Shown: positions 36,401-50,900, counted from the first letter of the stretch. The stretch: 64,000 nucleotides of DNA from Sitta carolinensis (GCA_032173965.1 CM063283.1:83020743-83084742), one strand, 5' to 3'. Numbers and translations are program-made. Notes: generated by a model from the letters alone, not told the origin.

Positions 36401-39400
36401 GCTCAGCTCCTTTGGTGCCCATCCAGGTGCTGTCCCCATGCTCAGCTCCTTTGGTGCCCATCCAGGTGCTGTCCCCATGCTCACTCCTTTGGTGCCCATC
36501 CAGGTGCTGTCCCCATGCTCAGCTCCTTTGGTGCCCATCCAGGTGCTGTCCCCATGCTCAGCTCCTTTGGTGCCCATACAGGTGCTGTCCCCATGCTCAG
36601 CTCCTTTGGTGCCCATCCAGGTGCTGTCCCCATGCTCAGCTCCTTGGTGCCCATCAGGGCTGTCCCCATGCTCACTCCTTTGGTGCCCATCCAGGTGCTG
36701 TCCCCATGCTCAGCTCCTTTGGTGCCCATCCAGGTGCTGTCCCCATGCTCAGCTCCTTTGGTGCCCATCACAGGCGCTGTCCCCATGCTCAGCTCCTTTG
36801 GTGCCCATCCAGGTGCTGTCCCATGCTCAGCCGGCCTCCGTGCTTCCATGCAGCCTCCAGGCCAGCGCTCGGTGGTGTGTTGGCGACGGAAAAGCTCTGC
36901 AGGCTCTGCCGGCTCCTTTGCCCCTCCCGGCCGGGCCCGGTGGGTTCCTCGGGGAGGGCTCGGCAGCCGCTCCCGCCCCTCCAGGAGCGGAGAATCCCGG
37001 CCGGGCCGAGCTCACCCATACCGCCGCCGCCGCCTTCCTCAAACGCCGAAAGACAAAAAAGAGAGCTGCTCCGGCCCTCCCTGTCCTTAAAAGTGCATTC
37101 GCAAAGGCGTACCCACTCTTTTCTTTGATTAATCTTGTGTCAGTATCAGAAACTGGCTCCTTAGAGCCAGACACATGACAGAAGACCAGCACCTGCTATT
37201 ATGGGGATGCTTCTAGTTTAACCTAAATCTTTTGAAGTAATGTGGGGCTGCTGAACTTTTAGACTTTGCTCTCTGAGCTTTTGAGCGCTGTGTTTAAGTC
37301 TAGTGATGTTGGCATTGTGCTCTGCATAGGTGTGATAAGCAGCTGTGGTTTCAGGGCATGCTCCATTCAGCAGGGAAGGAAGGAAGCTAGGACAAAATAC
37401 TAAGACAACAATGAAAAAGGAAACACAAATTGAATGGATTCAAAAAAGCAAAAACAAAAGAGAGACTTTAGGAAAGGACTTATTGTTCTGTGATTTTCTT
37501 CACTGCTACTGGCTGAAAATATTTTTTGCGTGATATTTTTCTAACAAGAAGTTTTTTCATGTAGGCTTTAAAATACAGCCAATGGCTAATGCAAAAGTAA
37601 CTGTATAAATGAACAGATTCTCCACTACCCTTGGCGATTCTGAGGTGAAGATTATTTAAGTAGCTTGTATTTTAAATCCATATTGATGTTCTGTGGTTAT
37701 GAAGTCACTTTCTTAAATTTCCAGTGCAATTATATAATCAGGAATCCTACCTGAGTCAATCCTCCTCCTTTTGTGTCATTTCATTTTCCTGGCTTCAGTT
37801 TTCTTGAGTTCAAGTTAACTTATATGGAGGCTTCTATGCTTTCTTGAGGAAGTTTATGAAACCACGTTGAGAACTTAATTAATGTACTACATATAATTTG
37901 TCTAATTAAAACAGTTGACTTCAAAACAAAATCAGAGCTGCTGATTATTCTTAAAATTACTTTCTGAAAGCAAAATTGTAGCAGTGCTTTGAGAATTCTC
38001 AGGAGGTTATCTAGTTATGGTTGCAAGATTTAATTTTCTTGAAATGGAAGGAAGTGTTAATGCTGGTGTCTTACTGTCTAGAGTTGATGGGGATGGACGG
38101 GAATTTCACTGCCAGCCCTGTTGGAGGTTGGCAGCAGCATATGTCAGCAACCAAACTAGATACCCGTTGGACTTAATCAGATGTTGTTCCAGAAAGAATA
38201 AATTACAGTTCTACTGCAGAGATAAGATTAACGAAAGATTAGAGTGGAGGCAGCCCAGTTTACAGTACAAGTTCACTTTAAAGTGAGCCTTTAAAGGCTC
38301 TGGCGTTTTTAGTTTGGGGTAAGTGAGCAAGGCTGAGCCTTAGGTCTGCGTGGGAAGTATGGATTTGTTGAGATACATAGCTTTCAAGAAGTGCAGGAAT
38401 CAAGACATGGTCTGGGGATGAGAAAATGTGACAAATGATGGAAAAGGCTTGGGGTTTCTGAAGGTGAGATGCGTAGGAGATTGGGATTGAGAAGAGGTCA
38501 GTCGATGTCATGGGAAAGGACAAGGGAGATTTTTAGCATGGGGAAGTGAGTAGGGGGATTAAGAACATGGGCCAAAGTTGCAAGGCAGTGGATAGTAGTA
38601 ATGAAGTATAGAGCTGCTGTTGTGCTGGTTTTTGGAAGGAAGTGTGTAAGTGGTGGGGCAAACAGGGCCTTGAGGGGGAGATTTATAGAGGGTACATCTC
38701 TGGTATTATTGTCAGTTGCAGAAGTTCAGTGAAAACTTCATTATTCTTAATGTGTTAACTTACTGAGTTTAAGTTCATCCCTTTAAACAATTTACAGATG
38801 AGATTACTAAATTATTAGAGGGCAGGATGTTCATATGAATCAAGCAATCTAGTGAGAGAAACTTCAGAAAACACAAGTAGCTGCTCTTGTGTTTGGAACT
38901 CGATATAGCAGGAACAATGAAGACACCAAGTGTGTTTTTATTCTCTTGCACTGTACCATGAATTGCCTTGTGAACATTCTTCAGATAATTTAATGGAAGT
39001 GATACTTTTTTTTTTCTTTTTTCTTTTTTTTTTTTTTTTTTTTCTGAACAAAGTTTTTAGTTCTCTAGTTTGAACACTGAGATATGTTGATAGACTCTTT
39101 ATGAATGACTGAATGTGAGATATTGGTGGGAGCAAAGGAAGAAAGTCATAAAGTGCTGTAGGAAGAAAAAAATGCAGGATTGGGCAATTAAAGCAGACAC
39201 TTGACTTTTCCGCTGCTCAGATGAGTGTTATCTTCAGCTGCAAGTTTCACAGGGTCACAAATGTTTGAGATTGGAAGGGACCTCTGAAGGTCATCTGGTC
39301 TAACTCTCCTGTTCAAGCAGGGCCACATAGAGTCCAGTGCCCAGGTCTACGTTTGAATGTTGTCTGAATATATCCAAGAATCGGGAATCTACAACCTCCC

Positions 39401-41897
39401 TGGGTACCTTGGGCCAGTACTTGGTCATTTTCTCAGGGGGAAAATGTGTTTCCTGGTGGTCAGAGGGAAGCTGAAGGGTGTTTCAGTTTGTACCCACTCC
39501 CTCTTGTCCTGTCACTGGGTACCACTGAGCAAAGCCTGGATTCATCTTAGAAAAGATGAAGGTGTTAGAACACCTCCCCTTCAAATTTTACATATACATA
39601 TATATAGATAGATAGATAGAGATGAGCTTTCCTTCCAAGTCCTTTCTCTCTGCCTTTCCTTATAAAAAGGGTGTTCCAGTCCCTTAATTATTTTCATGGC
39701 TCTTTGCTGGGCTCTCTCTTTTTTGTCCCTGTCTCTCACACTGAGCCCAGCACTGGACCTCTACCGACGCCTGAGGCTGTTCCTTGCCAGCTGCAGGACT
39801 TTGCACTTCTCCTTTAGCTTCGTGAGGTTCCTGTCTCCCATTTCTCCAGATTGTTAAAGGCTCTGAGCATGACCCTCTTTTGTATCAACCACTCCTCCCC
39901 ATTTCTCTTCGCTAAAAGAAATATTTCTCTTAAGGGAGCTGTAAATTTTGTATTATGATTATGTGATTTTGAGTGCATGAAAATAAAATGGTTAAATAAT
40001 TTTATCACTTAAAAACTCAGACTTTTCTTTCACTTTTGGCAAATAGATACAGCAAATAGTAAGTATCTGCTGAATGTTGAGTAGATTAATAGTAATTTTG
40101 TTACAGCTGAAATTAAGTTGCCCTCAGTTCTGGCACGTGAATTGGTTGTAAATACTGTTTCTTAGTTATCCCTTCAGTTGATTGCTTTGATTATTGCTTT
40201 AAAGTCAATCCAGTGTTTCTTTACTTTCAAACTTGTCTCCCTTTTCCCTTCCCCCAACACAGATACTGCTGAAAAAATGTTAACTACAGCCTGAGTAGTA
40301 GGCAAAATTGTTTATCTGGAGTCTGCTTATGGTATTTGGAAAAAGAGGTGGAACTCTGTGACCCGTAGTCTTGGTGGTTCCTCTATCTTTTTGCAACATA
40401 CCAAGAAAATTACTTTGATAAGACTTTGAACCAAACCCAAGGCCAGAGAAATTTTGTTTACTTTTTCAGTTTTTAGTTGCATGAAAGAGTTGAGTGAACT
40501 TTGTGCCATGTAAAAGGATTAGAGGTTGAAGTGGAGAAAACAGTTCCTGATTCTGCTTTATATATATGAATGCTTTCAAAAGTAGTAAGTTAGTTTTCTG
40601 AAGTAGAACAGTGCTACATTATGAAGAATCTAGCATTCAAAGCCTGGAGACATTTAGATTCTGTGGGCTGTGAGAATAATTTCCCCTATTAGGTGATATG
40701 AGAATGTAAAGTAAAATGTCAGTAAAAGTAAAAGACAGTTCATTAGAGAAATATCTTTATTTTGTGAAAACTACAATTTATTATGCAACCCATCTGGAGG
40801 GTTGCCTCATTTGCTATTTTTCAAGCTTGTATTTTACCATAGATTAGCATTTAACAGGTGAAAGTTAAAAAAAAAGTCTATCACCACTATATGAACTAAA
40901 ATCAGTGAAACAGCTGTTTTGCTATTTTAAACAAGAAAAACAATTATGAAAAGTAAATTCCCTAGGTGTCCCACTAAAGTATGTGACCACATCTAAAGAA
41001 GGAAAAAGCGAACACCCTTTTTTGTTGAAATATTCATAGCCTGGGAACAATCAAGAAAATCAGTTAATGGTAAATGATTTTTTTCATTGTTGAAATGCAG
41101 CTTCTGATTATTTCAATTTTTAAAAAATGAAGCAAAATGTAAAGCTCTTAACAAAACAAATCTTTGCAAAAGCTTTTTCTACTTTCTAACACTGAGGAAC
41201 AGGGACTGTACCTTTCAGTAAAGCATGGTCAGAGTTTGATTCTGGTGCTGTACAATTGATGAATCACAGATAAGATGAATAATGTCTAGCTCACACTGCA
41301 TGATTCTGCCCCTGATCAGGCTATAGTAAGTGACAGACATGTACAATGTGTCAACTGATATTTTATGCTGAAAGAATTATTGAAATCATTAATACATGTT
41401 GGAGTGGATTTCCGAAGCATGCAACATGAAGTCAAGAAATTACTATGGTCATTTAATGTGCTACAGTGGTGTGAAAGCATGTGGTTTGTCTTTTAATTCG
41501 TGATAACTGAGATGAGCTTGATCGGCAAATGTCTTCCCTGCTGGTACGTGTCTCTTAAAACCTGTAATCCTTAATCATTACAATGTAGTTTATTTTGAGC
41601 TATTTCCTCAAGACAAGTGGACTTCTGTATATCGGTAAATATTTTATGGCAGTTGTTGTAACTAGCATTCAACAACTGCCATAAAACAGTTAAATGTTGA
41701 ACAAAATGTTGAACATTTGAATGCTAGTTCAGCAACTATTGAACAAATTCAAATGGCCACATCTTTGTATTACTTCTCAGCTAAAACACTTTGGATTTGA
41801 ATGCTAGTTACATAACACACAGATGCTTCTGAATAAGCCTTCAGCAGGTGGTGGGGATTTTTAAAATTTTTTTTTGTTTATTTGTTTTTGTGTGGTT

Positions 41898-41933
<36 letters not shown>

Positions 41934-44900
41934 TGTGGTCCACTGCACCAGTTTGGCATACAGAAGATAAACTGTTTTTCAGTTTTGTGTCGTGCCCTAC
42001 TCCCTTGTGCTATACAGTTTTGTATTACAGCCTGGTTATTATGGAATTCACTTGGGATGTAGATACCTGTTTTTTCAGTGTTTTATAAAGAGAAAAATAG
42101 CATCCATAGAAGAGAAGTTATCCTGGTCATTAGGATTCTCTAAGGGAGATCCAAATTCCTAAATCATTAGGAGACTTGTGTTACAGCCAGTGCTTTTGTG
42201 AGTGGTTCCAGCTAGCAGAGTCTGTTCTGTTGCCAGTGTTTGTCCTCTTGAACACAAAGTGTATTGGGAACTGACCTGGGCTGGGGCAGCCCTTTGCTCT
42301 TCCTCTGCGTGCAGTTGGTTGTAGGCTTGAGCCATTCCATAATCTGATTCTTCATGGGAGAGGAGGCATTGTAGCAGTTGGAAAGAAGAGGGAGGGTTGT
42401 GAGAGATGCTTTGCACAGCAGGACCAGATTGAACTGGCTGAATTAATTTATAAATCTGTGCCTTGATGTCATCATTCTGGTTAAGATGCCCAGATCTTCA
42501 GTTGCTGGTTGGCGCGGGGACTGCATGCTTCTCTGTCTTGAGATTTTATGCAGCTTGGCTTTATTTGAATAGCTTTTCCTGGAGAAAAAAAGGACACCCC
42601 ACACCCTCTCCCGGCCACCCAGCCCCCAGCCGATGTCATGTTGAATGGTGGAAGGTTCTGAGGTGACCAAATCCACGCTTGTAATGAGAATTTGTCACCA
42701 AAAACAGGTTCATTTTGATGTACTTGAACCTATCTAAAATTTACCATTATAAAATAGTTTGCACTTTTAACCTGAAAATAGCATAGCTAGATAATCAGAG
42801 ATTCTGAAGATTATTTAAATCCTTGTTGTACACACACACATGAGATCTCATTTCCAATGAGATGGTACATGCATTATCTTTCTTTTGGGATGATGTATAA
42901 AATCAGATGTGTTTTAAGTGTTAGCTTGAGTTGCCTTGAGAGTAAAGTGTGCCTAACTATATATAATACATTATTTTTAACAGCTTGCTTTTACACGGGA
43001 TGGACTATGTGGCTTGTGGAATGAAATGGTAAAAGATGGAGAGATTGTATATCCTGGGACAGAATTAATACAGAGTGGTGAACTACCTCCAAGAAAAGGT
43101 ATGAATTTCAAATTTCTTTTAATTTGTTACTTTTTTTCTTTCATCGTGATGATGAAAATTGACTTCTGCTTTCATGCTGTCACAAAACTTTCATTTATCA
43201 TCACCTGTCTATACAATTTGCAGGTGTTAATGTTTTGAATTAAATACAATTGAAAGTGATTTCTTAAAAGTGTATGGGAAGGTAATGTCCAAGCCTCCAA
43301 ATGAAGGCTTAAATCTGTTCCAGCCTTGTGAAATTTAACTTCATAACTAGGCATGTTATTATGAGAGAGGCTTGGCAGTGTCTTTTTGTTTGGTATGCTC
43401 GGTGTGTTTACAGCTGAGGCCTTTGTTTAAAGGAAGTGGACTGAGGAATGGAATAAAGCTGATACTGCTATTTCTAATTTTGTTTACAATCTCCAGAAAG
43501 TAACTGAAAGGTCAGCTTGAAAGCTGTCCACAATCTGCCTGAGAATATAGTGTGTAGTTGTTTTTTTTTTTTTTTTTTTTTAAGTTTTCCAGTGTACTTG
43601 AGAGCAGTTCTAACACTGCAAATACTGCAAATAGCAGAGTAATACATCTCTTTAAAGAGATTACTTTGGTGGGGGTGGATTTTTTTTTGTGGTGGGCAAT
43701 GCTGTAATGGGGTCATTCTGCTCTTGCCTTTTTTTCATCTTCACCACAAAAGTGGTAGTCTTTTCACTCCTTACTGAACAGAAAATTAGACTGGTCAAAA
43801 AGGAAAATATTTGTTTCCTGATCTGGCTGAAATGGACTTACCAAATTATCAGATAAATTTTGTCAGTAATTTGTAAGATTCCCAGAAAAATAAGGAGATG
43901 GGTAGAAATACAGCATTTGGTAACTGTGAACTGTTACTTTAGCATTCATTACTTACTGAATTATACTGTGGGATAGACATGATATTTCAAACCAATAATG
44001 CTCAATTACTCACGTAGAAAAATTTTTGTACCTATCATATGCCTCCTTTAAAAATAGGAGGAATGTGTTTTTCACAAGAGGAGGTAATTTTTACAGGAAG
44101 TAAGATACAATAAATAATTTATTAGAGAAGAATGAATTATACATTTACTTATCAAGACTATAAGCTTTGTAGGTTATTAGTGGCTGCATGCTGTAGTAAA
44201 AATCGGGTTATGCTCCTGTGTTTCAGAGTTAGAGAACTTTTGTCTTCCCTGTGCTGCTGGCCCTTTGGAATATTGTTGTTGACATGGGGTGAAATACAGC
44301 TGGTCTTATCAGAAAGGCTACTACAGAGCTGCTCATGAAATGAGTGGAGGTAGCAATATTTTATTCTTTGGATTGGCTAGTTTCATGTATATTAATATAA
44401 GGTGCTGTAAACTTGATGCAATAAAGGGAAGGATTACCTCCTGAAGGAATGGTAGGAAATGCTTTCCCGTTCACTGACAGCTCATGACAGAAGTATTGTA
44501 ATTCTGATAAAGTTTATAGGAAGATGTCGTAGTATTGTTGTTTGTAGTTTTCAGGGTAATCCTTGAAATACCAGCTCGGAAAATGCAGTCTGTCACTTTT
44601 GGTGCAAAGTACAGACAGCAGTATAAAGTAAAAATCCAGAAGTGCTAAGTTGATCACCTGTGACTGTGTTTGTCCACCTTTACAACACTTACTCTGAAAA
44701 ACGATGAGAATTTTGTTTTTTAATGCCAGATGTCTGTGTGTACATGTCTTAGAAGGTTCAAAAAGGTATAAAGTGTTAAAGACTGTAGCATACTGTTACT
44801 TAAAAACAGAGTTTCTGACACTTCGCTGTATAAGTAAGCTTTTATATTACTCTAGAACGTCCAAGCTGTGACGAGGCTTTAGAAAGCTTTCTCATATGCA

Positions 44901-47900
44901 TAGTGAGGTGGTGGTGAAGGCAGACTGACTTGTAAGTACTGTCTTGTAGTGGGTTGACCTTAGCCAGGTGCCTACCCTTCCAGCTCCTTGCTTGCTGCCC
45001 CTCCTCTATAGAACAGAGGGAGAGAATAGAATGGAAAAGCTAGGGGGTTGAGATAAAGCCAGGGAGATCACTTACCAGTTACCATTATGGGCAAAATACT
45101 CTTGGGGAAAATGAATTTAGCTTGTTTTAGTGCCAGTTAAGATAGGATTGGATGGTGAGTAACAAAGGTAAAGACTAAAATGCCACCTTCCACTTGTCTT
45201 TGCTTCTGGAGGAGTTAAGTGTAGGCATTATATAGCACAGCTCAGACCTGTTCCTTTCCACAGCTGGAGGGTGTATGTTTTTCTACATCTTTCTTGAAAC
45301 ACTACAGTAGTTTAGAAATTGAAATAATGGCTTTTTCAGGCTCTTAACTCTTAGGATTAAAGTATGAACTGTGTTTTAGTGACGTTAACCTTCATAAATG
45401 CTATTGCATTAGCCTTCAGAATTCTAAAATACCGCTATCTTGCTTACCAGCAAGTTTTGAGTTTTGAAGGGAAAGAAAGGCAAATCGAGGCTTTTTTGGG
45501 TTACATAAAAACAGGTTGTATGTTTGATTCTGTTAAGGCAGTAGTGAATCAAGGAACCAGAAAAATTGATGGTCAGTTTATACCTCTGAACTTGCAGCTC
45601 AAGTTGAATTTCATGAAATTAAAATCTGAAGTATTTACATCTGTTTAGTTGATACTTACTTTTGTGCATAAATGATCTACAAATATAATTCAAGAGGAGA
45701 GGGAAAAGTACATGCAAGTAATGAGGTTTATATAAAACACTGGTTTTATATGAAAAGCAGTATAGATTAATGTCAATATTCAGAGTGTGCTGCTAAATTG
45801 ACTAATCTGGAGATGAAGAAGAGAGGTTGCTCTATGTAGTCTCTTTTATTCAGTCTTTTTAAAGAAGTTTTGATTTAAGCTCATCCACTCTAAGTCTATT
45901 TCTTCACTAGTGCTATAGCTCTCTGTTGATGCTGACTGGACTGTTTAGAAGAGGCACTTCATTCTGTCAGTAGACTGGAAGAACATGCTATTGAGAGCAA
46001 AAAACATTCGTTTTCTCTCTGTGAAGAATATAGAAGTAGTGCATTTTTTTTTCTCCTATTAGCAAGAACATTTGGTTAGGAATAAGGTCTTTGTTTTGAA
46101 TTCATGGCACTTTAAGAAGAACATGTTTGATAAATGAGTTCAACAGAATGTGTTTGTATGTTTCCAAGTATCATCTGAGGACACAGCTGTGACAGTAGTG
46201 ATGTCCAAATACAGGTGCACTTGTAGCATTGCGTGTATTTCAAAGACAATCAGGCTGCCCTCGGGAAAATTGGATTAGATTAATACTGTGTATATGGGAA
46301 ACTCACTTCTGAAAATAATAAAAAGTATTAAATAATATTATAATTACTAAATTTTCAAGTTAGAGAATGGTTACTGTAAAATTTTAAGACCTACCAGTCT
46401 CCTTAAGTCACACAGGTTTCTTTTGTGGGTTGCTAATTCTTATTTATTTTTGATTTGTCAGACTTCATAGGTGGAAAATTCTGTTTCAATTGGATGTTTT
46501 AAGTTCCAGGACAAAAACATAAAATCGTCAGCTTCATACCTCTGCCCTGCCTTTGGTAAACACTGTGGGCTTCCTCTTTTGTTCCCCCTTTCCTGAAAGT
46601 TGGACCTTTCCCCGCCTGGTTCCTCTGAATACACAAACCTCATTCAGTGTTGCACCTGCAGCAGGTTAAATGAAGTCCAAATGCCACAAGCAATTCCAGA
46701 GAGGCTGGCAGAAACAAATATTTATGACAAGAATAACAGTATGTGGGAATTGGTTATGATGGCTGCTGCTCAGGCCATGTTGTAAATCAAACTGTAGTAG
46801 TGTGTAGAGATACAGGCTGGCTCCTGCTTTGATCCTCTTTTTTTCTGTAAGGGAGAACTTGTTGAAAGTGAGAAAGTGAGAAGTGCCACTTTTATCTTCT
46901 GCTTCCCCTGACCCAACTGTGGGCTGTACCCAGTGGTTCAGGGATTTGGTGTTCACTTGTGGATTATCATACTCTCTCTGCAGGATAGGGAAGCCCATAG
47001 TCACTCTGTTGAATAGTTTGGCTTCAGAAGTGTAGAATGTTCTACTGTAAAATAATAAAATAATTTAATGCATTAAAAAAAAAAAAAAGCATACCAGGGA
47101 AGAAAAGAAACTTTATTTCTGATTAGGGTTAGGCGATCAGAATCTTACCATCCAACCTAGAAGGCTGTATAAATATGGTTTGCAAATGGTATGTATCTTT
47201 CCCTCACAAATAACTCTCAGTTTTGTGGATGTAGGCCTATATATGTGTGTGTATAAAAAAATGAAGGATTTTTGACACAGAATATATTGCAGCTGAAATA
47301 TTTCCTGAATCTAGGTCTACCAAATACAGGTTTAGGGTCATTATAAGATACAGCCCCTTGTCTAAAGCACACTGTGTGGCTTTTTGCCCCCTCAGTGTCA
47401 ACATCTGTAGGGAAACTGTTGCAGGCTTTCTCTTTCTGTGGAGGGATTCCCAACTACCGGAGTTCATTGGCACTTCAGAGCAGCACATGACCATACTGTA
47501 AGAGGTGGTAGAGGCAATTATGCAGTGTCAGGCTTTTTTCTTCATGGTTTATGAAATATAAGTTCCATTTTTAGTGCTTCCTTTTATCCTCTGTTTATAC
47601 CAGATTAAGCTATTGCTGTGCAAGATAGTGCACACGTGATGAGCTGCTGTGCTTTGATTTGGGAGATAATTTCTGGTTGAGAATGGTTACTTCAGTTGCT
47701 CAGTTTTGACTGCTGGCTGTGCCTACCCACCTCAGTGTAGAGGTATAAGGTAAACTAGAACATAATTAAGATAAAGATCTTTCAGGGAGATATTAAGCTG
47801 TTTTTTCCTCCACCACAATAGTCACAATATTAAGTTAAATCATACTGACACATGCATTGTTTTGAAAACTGACTTACTACTTGTTACTTTGGTCTGTTCT

Positions 47901-50900
47901 GGCTTTGCTCAAGATATTTCTCCTCCCTGCTCTTCTTTGTGAAAAATCTTTGCATCTTCCTGTTTAAAAACCTTTCATGAAGCATAACAGAACTTCCATA
48001 ACTATGATTTCTGTGTTGCTGTTTTCAATCTAGACTGATGCCAACTTTGACTGTTATGTGGCAAGTTTTTTTTTTTTTTTTCAAATTTAGTGAACTTTGT
48101 GGAACAATTTGACATGGTCTTTTAACGTGATTTTTAGCTCATTTCCTTCCAACTTTTTCTCTCATTGCTCTTCTTCTTGGTTCACAGAGAAAATACAAAA
48201 AAAATCCTCCTGTGGATATTTGCATGCTAGAGTTGTTTTTATTCCATACAGAGCTTGAGTTCCCACCTTGATTGGATCTTCTCTATTTGCAGTGGGGAGT
48301 TTGATAAAATGACTTAAGTTTGTAGCCCTTGGTTGTCATCCCTTGCCAAGGATCTGTTAAAAAGTGTAACGAGTTCTCCTACAGCTGCTTGCAAAACAGT
48401 GTCTTGGCACAGCACCCTTCTACCCACTAACTAAAATTCCAGACCCTGCAAAGTGTGTCTATAGACGTGTGGGTGAGTGGAGAAACAGTGAGATTATGGT
48501 GTTACTGTGGAAATATTCTGAACCACTGGGGCTGAACAGGGTCCTTGGTTTGTAGCGGGTTCTGTACTTTTAGTGCTATTTGCTTGTGCCTTTGAAAAGA
48601 AACAGTTGGATTGAATCACATTTTGGACATTGTTATCAAACTGTGACTCACAGGCTGTTGTTCCTCAGTGTTTGAGTGACACAGTTAGGTTCTCTGTTTG
48701 CCACTTAAAACAGGTATATCCAAATTGCATTTTCCTGTTCTCAAGTGACTTTGCTATCTCTTCCTTGGCTCACAAACTCAACTCCGTCATGGATATTGCA
48801 ATTATGCCTCCTTTCCTTTTTTCATGCCCTTCAGTCTTCATCTTCCACCTCCTGAGCACTAGTGTCAGTCATAGGGTAGGAAACAGTGCTTTAATTTAAA
48901 TTTTTTGTAATTAAGGCTCCCCCAAAAAGCTTTATTTTGTGAGGTGTTATTGTCTTCAGTCAAAAAAAAAACTTAACAAAAAAGCAATCACAGATCCAGT
49001 TCCAACCACACTAAGCACTAATTTTCTTTTAGGCCAGATGGAAAGAATAGTTGAATGTTTTTGTACATTGATACAGGCATATTTAGTACATTATGAGGTA
49101 ATGAGAGCCTTTGATCTCACTCTGAGTGTGAGGCAGGCTGCAATCAGATGTTCCATGTCGGACTACTGATGTAACCTCTTGCTTATAATTTTCTTCTGAT
49201 TTATGCTGGTACAAATTTTTTTTTTTTTTTGGTGGGGTATGTGGGGTGAGAGAGGAAAAAAGACAAAATACTAGTGCTTGTGTGTCATGTTGTGGTTGGG
49301 ATGCTTAGCGAGGGGGGTCTCTGGACTAGGTTGGCAGATAGGAATGAAGGATTGGTCGCTTCTAGGAGCCAGGTAAAAAAGGCTGGAACTAAACTCTTCA
49401 TGGACAAATTTCAAACACTGGACTTGAAAAAATTTTGAGTGGTATGGTTTGAAAAGAAGGTCAGGGTGAGGAAAGTAGTTGGCCATGTGTCCCTCAATTG
49501 CAAGACTTATGCATTGAACTGACTGGAGGTATGGATATGGAAATCCATAGTCCCAATATAAATAAAGAGAAACTTCAAGCTGTCTAGTTCTGCTGTGTTT
49601 AGAAAATTGAGACTTTCAGGTGGCCTTTGATTACAGAGATAAGTGACTAATGTCTGTGTTCTGACTTTGTGAAAGTAGTCTCAAAAGGATTGCACATGCT
49701 GTTTTGTTGCTTGGGCAGAAAATGGTGGTGTTATCTTCATTACTTGTTAGTAATTACTAAGGTGCTAGATGTTTTACAGATGTTGACATACTGCTGCATA
49801 AAATTAGTGTAAATGCCAATATATAGCTCTCCTTGATTTTGAAATTAAGGCTATTGCAATTTTTTTTTTTTTTATTCTATTGGAAATGAAATATAAAACT
49901 AAGTAAATACTACATCAATACGGATAGTATTGCTGACTTCAAGTAATCTGACTTCAAATGCCTCCTTTGCAGTACTGTGTATTCCAAATCTTTTGCAATT
50001 CTAACATGATGGTATCTATATTTGTTTATCATCCTGAGGAGGTTACAGAGGTGATTTCTGGATTGTAAGGTCACTGTCATACGAAATGTGACATGAGACC
50101 CAACACCTGTGACAGTTAACGTGGTAAAATACTACTTCCCCCCACAGTGTTTTCTTAATAATAGACAATATTTCTGTAAACTTGTGGGCCGGGGATTTCA
50201 CCTTTACATTTCTAATCTAGAGCTGAATTCCAACCTGAATTTAAGGTAATTTAACTGGTCCTCTTTTTTCCCCTCCCTTTTGTTTTCTTTAGATGATAGC
50301 TCTGAATGCCAAACTGCATCAAAGAAAGAAGAGCAAAACGACAAAGAAAAGAAAGATGAAGAAGAGACTCCACTACCTACCTACAGGGCCAAATCTATTG
50401 TTGAGAGTTGGGTGTGGGGTAAACAACCAGGTATTACAGCTGTTTTGGTCGTTGTCACTGACATTATGTGTTCTGTATTGATCAGTACTTTTGTAGCATC
50501 AGGAAGTATTTGTTTCAAATGTACTTGCTGACAGATGCATCTGTTAGGCTAGTGAAATAAGTTGGATAAGTGGTTAACTGTGAATGTTAAAGTTAAACAA
50601 AATTAAAGTTAAACATTAGCTGTAATGAATTTCAGGTTTAATTAGACTCTTGACTTGAAGAGTCAATTTGCCCCTTTCAGGCTTCTTGAAGGAATGATAG
50701 ACTGACTTGGAATAAATGAAGTTACCCAGTGAAAAGTTCCAATGTCTTCAGAATATTTCTTTCCAGTCACAGACATTATAAAGAAATTGCTTAGTTTCTG
50801 AAGCCTGAATTTTCTGCAGGCAATAATGGTTTAATAGGTGATTTTTCAATTTGATTTCATGGTCTGGTAAATAGGTTTATGTGAATCGTGGGAGGAAGGT

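Larger units (their letters stand above)
35345..37394 (-). mobile_element. Long reversed ERV-type LTR carrying a minisatellite and a CpG block
   Basis: The segment begins TGTAG and ends AGGACA on the plus strand, so it has TG..CA termini. On the minus strand an AATAAA (complement TTTATT at about 35431-35436) lies about 90 bases before the CA end, as in an LTR R/U5 region. A TATA-like TTTTAAG lies near 37086-37092 on the minus strand. Between these are the 39-bp minisatellite and a CpG-rich block (36830-37080). I believe the 35,390-36,350 stretch matches a repeat found in songbird genomes, from memory only. The left edge is better supported than the right; a boundary at 37180 (ACATGACA) is an alternative. 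Its length of about 2 kb is unusual for an LTR. Confidence 0.6.
30465..42983 (+). other. HERC2: HERC2 intron 2 (12.5 kb)
   Basis: This large phase-0 intron runs from GTAAGG to TTTTTAACAG. It contains the reversed LTR-like element with its 39-bp minisatellite (35345-37394), a reversed CR1 fragment (39246-39895), a hairpin and repeat cluster (41642-41809), and T-rich runs near 39007-39042 and 41900-41931. The remaining AT-rich sequence (30465-35321, 37400-39245 and 39896-41641) shows nothing I can name. The short open frames there have no splice support or recognisable domains. Confidence 0.9.

Noticed and set aside
36365..36832. Regular repeats suggestive of a CRISPR array
   Set aside because: The units abut without unique spacers, vary by small indels and lie in a vertebrate intron. 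This is a minisatellite.
36255..37178. Several overlapping open frames of 113-307 codons on both strands with repeated [17 protein letters not shown] or [17 protein letters not shown] motifs
   Set aside because: They are produced by the 39-bp minisatellite, whose unit length is a multiple of three, so most frames remain open. There is no independent coding evidence.
43014..43238. Open frame extending beyond the exon 3 donor
   Set aside because: The coding match to HERC2 stops exactly at the GT donor at 43099. The remainder is intron.
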